From assembly GCA_031550725.1 (NCBI GenBank), contig JAVBOH010000038.1, positions 1 through 10,688 of the forward strand: a stretch of DNA of 10,688 nt, read 5' to 3'. A model generated the notes under the pieces. That model did no database searches, was not told the origin of the DNA, and was given only the letters and a program-made list of their open reading frames with translations. This document shows positions 6,478 to 10,688 of the stretch, piece by piece. Position numbers and translations under genes: made by a program. Positions within the stretch are counted from its first letter, which is position 1; every line of letters begins with the position of its first letter. This stretch comes from UBA946 sp031550725. GTDB taxonomy: Bacteria > Bacillota > Clostridia > Oscillospirales > Ruminococcaceae.

Positions 6478-6506
6478 TTGTAAACCTACTGAAATTATGG
6501 TATAAT
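6478..6506 (+). promoter_or_regulatory. Promoter of the GH13-DUF1653 gene
   Basis: TTGTAA (6478-6483), a 17-base spacer and consensus TATAAT (6501-6506) with a TG one base before it (extended -10). The predicted start is about 6513. An inverted repeat, CAACTAA (6448-6454) with TTAGTTG (6474-6480), overlaps the -35 box and could be an operator. Confidence 0.75.
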
Positions 6507-6555
6507 GATTGTAGATTTTTTAAAGGCGGTATAAAATCGCTAGAATGGAGTTTAT

Positions 6556-8340
6556 ATGTCACACTGGATTGAACAGGCAAATTTCTATCACATCTATCCG
6601 TTTGGATTTTGTGGTTGTGAACAATATAGAAAGGATGCTCCTGAAACAGCAGTACCACGCATTAAAAAGGTTATCGACTGGATTCCGCACATTAAGGCGA
6701 TGAATTTTAATGCGATTTATTTTGGTCCTGTTTTCGAGTCATTCGAGCATGGCTATGACACTACTGATTACTTTAAAATAGACAAACGTCTTGGTACAAA
6801 TGATGACTTTAAAGCTGTTTGTGATGCATTGCATGAAAACGGCATAAGAGTTGTGCTTGACGGTGTATTTAATCACGTCGGACGTGAGCATGCTGCTTTT
6901 CAGGATTTGATTAAGAATAAGCAGAGTTCGCAGTATAAGGACTGGTTTGCAGGTGTTAATTTTGGTGGAAACACATCCTACAACGATGGCTTTGGCTATG
7001 AGGGCTGGAGTGGTTATTATAACCTTGTCAAGCTTAATTTTTACAATCAGAGCGTTGTTGACCATTTGCAGAGCGCTGCTAAGTTCTGGATTGACGAGTT
7101 TGGAATAGATGGTATTCGTTTTGATGCAGCTGACTGTCTTACTGATAATTTTATTAAATCTATCTGCCACTTCACAAGAAGTATCAAAAAAGATTTTTGG
7201 CTAATGGGTGAAATTATTCACGGTCAGCCATCACGCTGGGCAAACCATGATATGTTTGACAGCATCACAAATTATCCTTGCTATAAAGGACTTTATTCCT
7301 CTCATAACGATGGTAATTTCTTTGAAATTGCGCACTCAATTGAGTATCAGCTAGGACAGAGCAATAACGCATATCTATACAATTTCCTTGATAATCACGA
7401 TGTATCACGACTTACTTCCCTGCTCAAAAATCCTGACCATGCCGCAAGCTGTTATACACTAATGTACATGATGTATGGTGTTCCATCAGTTTATTATGGC
7501 AGTGAGTATGGCATTTTTGGCGCAAAGGGTAATGGTCACGATGCTGATTTACCAGTGCGTCCATGCATTTCACTTGCTGATATAGCAAAGGGTGATCAGG
7601 CGTTGATGGCTCATATTGCAGCTTTAGGTGAAGTTCGTATGGATACACCTGCTGTGCAGTCAGGCTCATATTCAAAGGTTGCTCTTAACAACAAAACTTT
7701 CCTTTTCAAGCGTGAAAAGAATGGTGTCGAGGTTTATATCGGTCTTAATATCAGTGACGGTGACCATACATTTAATGTACCACTAAGATGTGCAAAGGCA
7801 TGTGACCGTTTGAACGGTAAGATTTATGACCCAGTTAATGGTGCATTCAACGTCACCGTACCAAAGAATTCATCAATTGTAATTATGAATGCTGAACTTG
7901 TAGATAAGCTAAATCCATTTAAAAATCCTGCACCTGCCGCTAAGGAAACTGTTGTTGATACAGCACCTATCGTAAATGAAGCTTCCCCAGTTGCCGAGGT
8001 TGTTGCTCCGGTTGCCGAAACTGTTATATCAACACCAGAGCCAGTTTCTCCTACGCCAGTGCAAGAGCCTACTCCAACTGCTGTACCTAAAAATAACGGC
8101 TGTACAGGAGTGGGTGTACCAGAGGGCAGACAAATTGTAGTCGGCGGTAAATACAAGCATTTCAAAGGCGGCGATTATGTCGTTCTAGGTCTTGCTGACG
8201 ACCACGAGGACTGCTCACCACAGGTTATTTATATGAGCCTTAGCGGACAGACAAGAACATGGGTACGTCCTCTTGATATGTTCCTTGAAAACGTTGATGA
8301 CCATGGTAATATCAAGGCTAGATTTGATTTTATTGAATAA
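6556..8340 (+). CDS. Cytosolic GH13 alpha-amylase-family enzyme fused to DUF1653
   Basis: A 594-aa protein in three parts. Residues 1 to about 450 are a GH13 (beta/alpha)8 barrel with its C-terminal beta domain. The four conserved regions are intact: DGVFNH (102-107), GIRFDAAD with nucleophile Asp190, MGEI with acid/base Glu219, and LDNHD with His281-Asp282. It should therefore be active on alpha-glucans or maltodextrins. With no signal peptide, it probably acts inside the cell on imported oligosaccharides. Residues about 457-514 are a Pro/Ala/Val/Thr-rich flexible linker. Residues about 529-592 are a DUF1653 domain (GGKYKHFKGGDYVVLG, then TRTWVRPLDMFLE), a small domain of unknown function usually found as a stand-alone protein. 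GGAG (6547-6550) lies 5 bases before the ATG. It is a single-gene unit with its own promoter and terminator. The exact specificity (maltogenic, neopullulanase-like or glucosidase) cannot be set by eye. Confidence 0.9.
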   Translation: MSHWIEQANFYHIYPFGFCGCEQYRKDAPETAVPRIKKVIDWIPHIKAMNFNAIYFGPVFESFEHGYDTTDYFKIDKRLGTNDDFKAVCDALHENGIRVVLDGVFNHVGREHAAFQDLIKNKQSSQYKDWFAGVNFGGNTSYNDGFGYEGWSGYYNLVKLNFYNQSVVDHLQSAAKFWIDEFGIDGIRFDAADCLTDNFIKSICHFTRSIKKDFWLMGEIIHGQPSRWANHDMFDSITNYPCYKGLYSSHNDGNFFEIAHSIEYQLGQSNNAYLYNFLDNHDVSRLTSLLKNPDHAASCYTLMYMMYGVPSVYYGSEYGIFGAKGNGHDADLPVRPCISLADIAKGDQALMAHIAALGEVRMDTPAVQSGSYSKVALNNKTFLFKREKNGVEVYIGLNISDGDHTFNVPLRCAKACDRLNGKIYDPVNGAFNVTVPKNSSIVIMNAELVDKLNPFKNPAPAAKETVVDTAPIVNEASPVAEVVAPVAETVISTPEPVSPTPVQEPTPTAVPKNNGCTGVGVPEGRQIVVGGKYKHFKGGDYVVLGLADDHEDCSPQVIYMSLSGQTRTWVRPLDMFLENVDDHGNIKARFDFIE

Positions 8341-8354
8341 AATTATATGATTTT

Positions 8355-8391
8355 AAGGACGCTTTTTTATTATAAAGGCGTCCTTTTTTTC
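8355..8391 (+). terminator. Terminator of the GH13-DUF1653 gene
   Basis: AAGGACGC (8355-8362) pairs with GCGTCCTT (8378-8385), extended inward by a T-G and a T-A pair, and is followed by a T-run to 8390. It starts 14 bases after the stop. Confidence 0.92.
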
Positions 8392-8401
8392 GTATATGCA
8401 T

Positions 8402-8434
8402 AAAAAATCAGCCGTCATAATGTGACGGCTGATT
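8402..8434 (-). terminator. Terminator of guaB
   Basis: A perfect 12-bp stem, AATCAGCCGTCA (8406-8417) with TGACGGCTGATT (8423-8434), has a 5-base loop. Read on the minus strand the hairpin is followed by TTTT, giving a U-tract. It lies 20 bases past the guaB stop, so each of the two convergent genes has its own terminator. Confidence 0.92.
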
Positions 8435-8454
8435 AAATTTATATAATTATAATT

Positions 8455-9930
8455 TTATATCTGAACAGAATAGTTAGGAGCTTCCTTAGTAATATAAATA
8501 TCATGAGGATGGGATTCCTTTAATCCAGCACCAGTAATCTTAACAAACTGAGCCTTTGCATGAAGTTCTTCGATAGTTGCACAACCAGTATAGCCCATAC
8601 CTGAACGGATACCGCCAACAAGCTGATAGATAGAATCAGCAACAGCACCCTTATATGGAACTCGTCCTTCAACACCCTCCGGAACAAGCTTCTTAGCATT
8701 TTCTTGGAAGTATCTGTCCTTAGAGCCACAAGCCATAGCACCCAAAGAGCCCATGCCACGATAAACCTTAAACTGTCTGCCCTGATAAATTTCGCTTTCA
8801 CCAGGAGCTTCTTCACATCCAGCAAGCAATGAGCCAAGCATTACGACACTAGCACCAGCAGCCAAAGCTTTAACAATATCACCGGAATACTTGATACCGC
8901 CGTCAGCTATAACAGGTATGTTTGCCTTAGCAGCAACACAAGCAACATCATAAACAGCAGTAATCTGCGGAACACCAATACCAGCAACAACACGAGTTGT
9001 ACAAATAGAGCCAGGTCCAATACCAACCTTTAAGCAGTCTGCACCAGCCTCAATAAGAGCCTGCGCAGCAGCAGCAGTAGCAATATTACCTGCAATAACA
9101 GGAGTGTTTGGGAATGCTTTCTTAACTTCACGGACAGCATTAATGATATTAATGTTGTGACCATGAGCAGAGTCAAGCACAAGAACGTCAACCTGAGCAT
9201 CAATAAGAGCCTTTGCACGCTCCATCATGTTGTTTGCAACGCCGATAGCAGCACCGCAAAGCAAACGTCCGCCCTTATCACGAGCAGAATTAGGATACTG
9301 AACAGCCTTTTCGATATCCTTAATAGTAATAAGTCCCTTTAAAATACCGTTGTCATCAACGATAGGAAGTTTTTCAATTTTATGTTTCATTAAAATTTTC
9401 TGTGCAGCAGCAAGGTCAGTGCCGACAGGAGCAGTAACAAGGTTGTCCTTAGTCATAACATCCTTGATAGGAGTGCTGAAATCAGTCAAAAAGCGGAGGT
9501 CACGGTTAGTAAGAATACCAACAAGCTTACCATGAGCATCAACGATTGGAACACCAGAAATTCTGTATTTACCCATAAGCTCATCAGCCTCAGAAACAAG
9601 TCTGTCAGCGGTGAGTGAAAATGGATTAACAATAACACCGTTCTCCGAACGCTTAACCTTGTCAACCTCATCAGCCTGACGTTCAATAGACATATTTTTG
9701 TGAATGATACCTATACCACCCTCACGAGCAATGGCAATTGCCATATTAGCCTCAGTTACAGTATCCATCGCCGATGTCATAATAGGAGTGTTCAGCATGA
9801 TATCGCCTGCAAGTCTAGTACCTAAGCTTACCATGTTTGGTGTACAGTTTGATTCTGCGGGAATAAGAAGTACATCATCAAAAGTCAGCCCCTCTTTTAC
9901 GAATTTACTGCTCATATTCGTTTCAAGCAT
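8455..9930 (-). CDS. guaB: Inosine-5'-monophosphate dehydrogenase
   Basis: A 491-aa cytosolic enzyme that oxidises IMP to XMP with NAD+, the committed step of guanine nucleotide synthesis. The catalytic loop GIGPGSICTTR carries Cys310. The phosphate-binding segment ADGGIKYSGDIVKALAAGA, the GMGSLGAM flap approach and the EGRVPYKG loop with the catalytic Arg are all present. Two CBS domains (about residues 95-210: ISGVPIVDAHGKLVGILTNRD and IEKLPIVDDNGILKGLITIKD segments) are inserted in the barrel as usual and are known to give nucleotide control. The start at 9930 is chosen because GGAGGT (9938-9943) lies 7 bases upstream. The in-frame ATG at 9945 overlaps that site. No guanine riboswitch is seen upstream, and guaA is not adjacent. 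Confidence 0.97.
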   Translation of the reverse strand: MLETNMSSKFVKEGLTFDDVLLIPAESNCTPNMVSLGTRLAGDIMLNTPIMTSAMDTVTEANMAIAIAREGGIGIIHKNMSIERQADEVDKVKRSENGVIVNPFSLTADRLVSEADELMGKYRISGVPIVDAHGKLVGILTNRDLRFLTDFSTPIKDVMTKDNLVTAPVGTDLAAAQKILMKHKIEKLPIVDDNGILKGLITIKDIEKAVQYPNSARDKGGRLLCGAAIGVANNMMERAKALIDAQVDVLVLDSAHGHNINIINAVREVKKAFPNTPVIAGNIATAAAAQALIEAGADCLKVGIGPGSICTTRVVAGIGVPQITAVYDVACVAAKANIPVIADGGIKYSGDIVKALAAGASVVMLGSLLAGCEEAPGESEIYQGRQFKVYRGMGSLGAMACGSKDRYFQENAKKLVPEGVEGRVPYKGAVADSIYQLVGGIRSGMGYTGCATIEELHAKAQFVKITGAGLKESHPHDIYITKEAPNYSVQI

Positions 9931-9937
9931 TTGAATT

Positions 9938-9943
9938 ACCTCC
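9938..9943 (-). promoter_or_regulatory. Ribosome binding site that sets the guaB start
   Basis: GGAGGT on the minus strand, 7 bases from the ATG at 9930. The upstream in-frame ATG at 9945 shares bases with it and cannot use it. Confidence 0.85.
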
Positions 9944-9951
9944 ATTTATAA

Positions 9952-10008
9952 ATTATAATTCTTCTTAATATATCTATTAAGTTTACTACTTCCTTGAGCC
10001 ATAGTCAA
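9952..10008 (-). promoter_or_regulatory. Candidate guaB promoter region, two alternatives
   Basis: On the minus strand, TTAATA (9975-9980) lies 17 bases from a consensus TATAAT (9952-9957), which would give a leader of only about 15 bases. Alternatively TTGACT (10003-10008) lies 17 bases from TAAACT (9980-9985), with a good -35 box and a weaker -10. Sequence alone does not decide between them. Confidence 0.45.
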
Positions 10009-10177
10009 GTCAATTTTATTAATTAACGGTTAGAATTTAATCGACATTTTTACTCTTTTTTTGTGCAAAATAGTATTTAGCGTTAAAAATTCGTCGTTCT
10101 TCTTTAATACGTTGTAGTGGTATCATTATATTATGACATTTTATATCAAATACTTTGAATATTTAAAGGATTTATAT
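9961..10177. other. AT-rich spacer without a supported gene
   Basis: Apart from the guaB promoter candidates, this stretch between guaB and the 152-aa gene holds no terminator-like hairpin and no gene with a ribosome binding site. The only open frame of note is a 29-codon minus-strand ORF at 10037-10126 without a Shine-Dalgarno sequence. The 152-aa gene has no visible terminator here, so its transcript may run toward guaB. Confidence 0.6.
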
Positions 10178-10636
10178 TCAACACCAATTACCATCCTCGG
10201 AAATAACATCTGATGTAATCCATTCTAAATCTAAACTCATCAACCCTGTTTTTATGAACTCTACTATACCTTTCCATGCAATTTCTGGAGGGAGAAGTAA
10301 ACCTGTTGATGTAAAAAGACCATCATCTATTTCAAATGCTTCATCTAGTTTTGTTTTATCATAGACAGCAAGATGTGTAAATCTGTCATTAATACAATTA
10401 CCATTAAAATATTTATTATAATAGGTTTCGTGAGTTAAGCATATACCTAAGTTTTTATCTGTATTTATGCGTAATTCTTTTGTTATAATATCATCAACAT
10501 AAAAATAGAACGTTCCTCCGCCACACCCAATCTGACAAAAGCTATCAAAATCCTCAATAATCATTTTATATAAATCATTAGTATTTGCAATTTCAACTGG
10601 ATTTCCATCAACTCTGTCAAATATAACTTTGTTCAT
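10178..10636 (-). CDS. Hypothetical 152-aa protein, possibly Imm1-like immunity protein
   Basis: A complete, soluble, acidic protein with no signal peptide or membrane segment. A strong ribosome binding site, AAGGAG (complement of 10646-10651), lies 9 bases before the ATG and supports it as a real gene. I do not firmly recognise the family. The pattern is a glycine-rich IGCGGGTFYFYV strand near residues 36-47, then a C-terminal helix (AWKGIVEFIKTGLMS) followed by LEWI. This resembles the general layout of Imm1-type immunity proteins of polymorphic toxin systems, which end with a helix, a 'Phe-x-x-x-Gly' turn and a Trp strand. That is an inference from pattern only. A matching toxin is not in the window; it could lie beyond 10688. 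No close operon partner is visible. Confidence 0.75.
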   Translation of the reverse strand: MNKVIFDRVDGNPVEIANTNDLYKMIIEDFDSFCQIGCGGGTFYFYVDDIITKELRINTDKNLGICLTHETYYNKYFNGNCINDRFTHLAVYDKTKLDEAFEIDDGLFTSTGLLLPPEIAWKGIVEFIKTGLMSLDLEWITSDVISEDGNWC

Positions 10637-10663
10637 TTGATAATTCTCCTTAGTATTTAAATG

Positions 10664-10688
10664 TAGGGGACGGCGTCCTCGACGTCCC
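10664..10688. repeat. GC-rich palindromic intergenic repeat, cut by the window end
   Basis: A TAGGGGACGGCG start leads into a palindrome in which GGGACG (10667-10672) pairs with CGTCCC (10683-10688) around a 10-base loop. Its high GC content contrasts sharply with the AT-rich surroundings. GTAGGGGACG-type units of this kind are familiar as dispersed intergenic repeats in Ruminococcaceae genomes (from memory, not searched). The element lies in the leader of the 152-aa gene. Confidence 0.5.

Noticed and set aside
7824..8165. 113-codon minus-strand frame opposite the GH13 linker
   Set aside because: It is the mirror of the Pro/Ala/Val-rich linker, giving a low-complexity Thr/Gly/Ser product with no start signal.
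10036..10050. Second Spo0A-like site upstream of guaB (TGTCGAT on the minus strand)
   Set aside because: The core has a mismatch in the last base and the flanks do not follow the extended consensus.
10037..10126. 29-codon minus-strand open frame (starts MIPLQRIKEERRIFNAKYY) in the guaB upstream spacer
   Set aside because: It reads like protein and the frame stays open further upstream, but it has no ribosome binding site and is too short to support as a gene. It could be a remnant; a protein search of the whole open frame would decide.

Overview
The window is AT-rich, low-GC Firmicutes DNA. The gene set, the FMN riboswitch upstream of an ECF-type riboflavin S component, the small CD1247-type zinc-ribbon protein next to efp, and the rubrerythrin point to an anaerobic clostridium, most likely a gut Ruminococcus/Oscillospiraceae-like bacterium. 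This placement is inferred from gene content; no marker here fixes the species.

Layout, left to right. (1) 1-209 is the 3' end of efp (elongation factor P), followed by a promoter and a small coiled-coil/zinc-ribbon protein with two triple-cysteine clusters. (2) 790-984 is an FMN riboswitch with its terminator, controlling ribU (1035-1658), which ends in a strong terminator. (3) A strong promoter and an excellent match to a Spo0A box (1765-1777) precede a secreted transglutaminase-like protein. It is followed 25 bases later by deoB (phosphopentomutase), probably in one transcript. (4) A 12-bp hairpin ends deoB and also contains the ribosome binding site of rubrerythrin (4292-4906). (5) Rubrerythrin converges with a minus-strand pair, ychF and an upstream single-pass membrane protein, and a bidirectional hairpin separates them. 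(6) From a divergent region (6313-6555) a cytosolic GH13 amylase-family enzyme is read on the plus strand; it carries a Pro/Ala/Val-rich linker and a C-terminal DUF1653 domain. (7) guaB (IMP dehydrogenase) converges on it from the minus strand, with a terminator for each gene. (8) A 247-base AT-rich spacer follows, then an unrecognised 152-aa minus-strand protein that faintly resembles Imm1-type immunity proteins. The window ends inside a GC-rich palindromic repeat.

Most of the window is core metabolism and housekeeping: translation, riboflavin uptake, nucleoside salvage, guanine nucleotide synthesis, oxidative-stress defence and alpha-glucan use. No mobile element, CRISPR array, tRNA or rRNA was seen. 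The features that go beyond standard annotation are the Spo0A-box match in front of the transglutaminase, the rubrerythrin start embedded in a terminator-like hairpin, the GH13-DUF1653 fusion, the cysteine clusters of the 150-aa protein, and the orphan gene plus repeat at the right edge.
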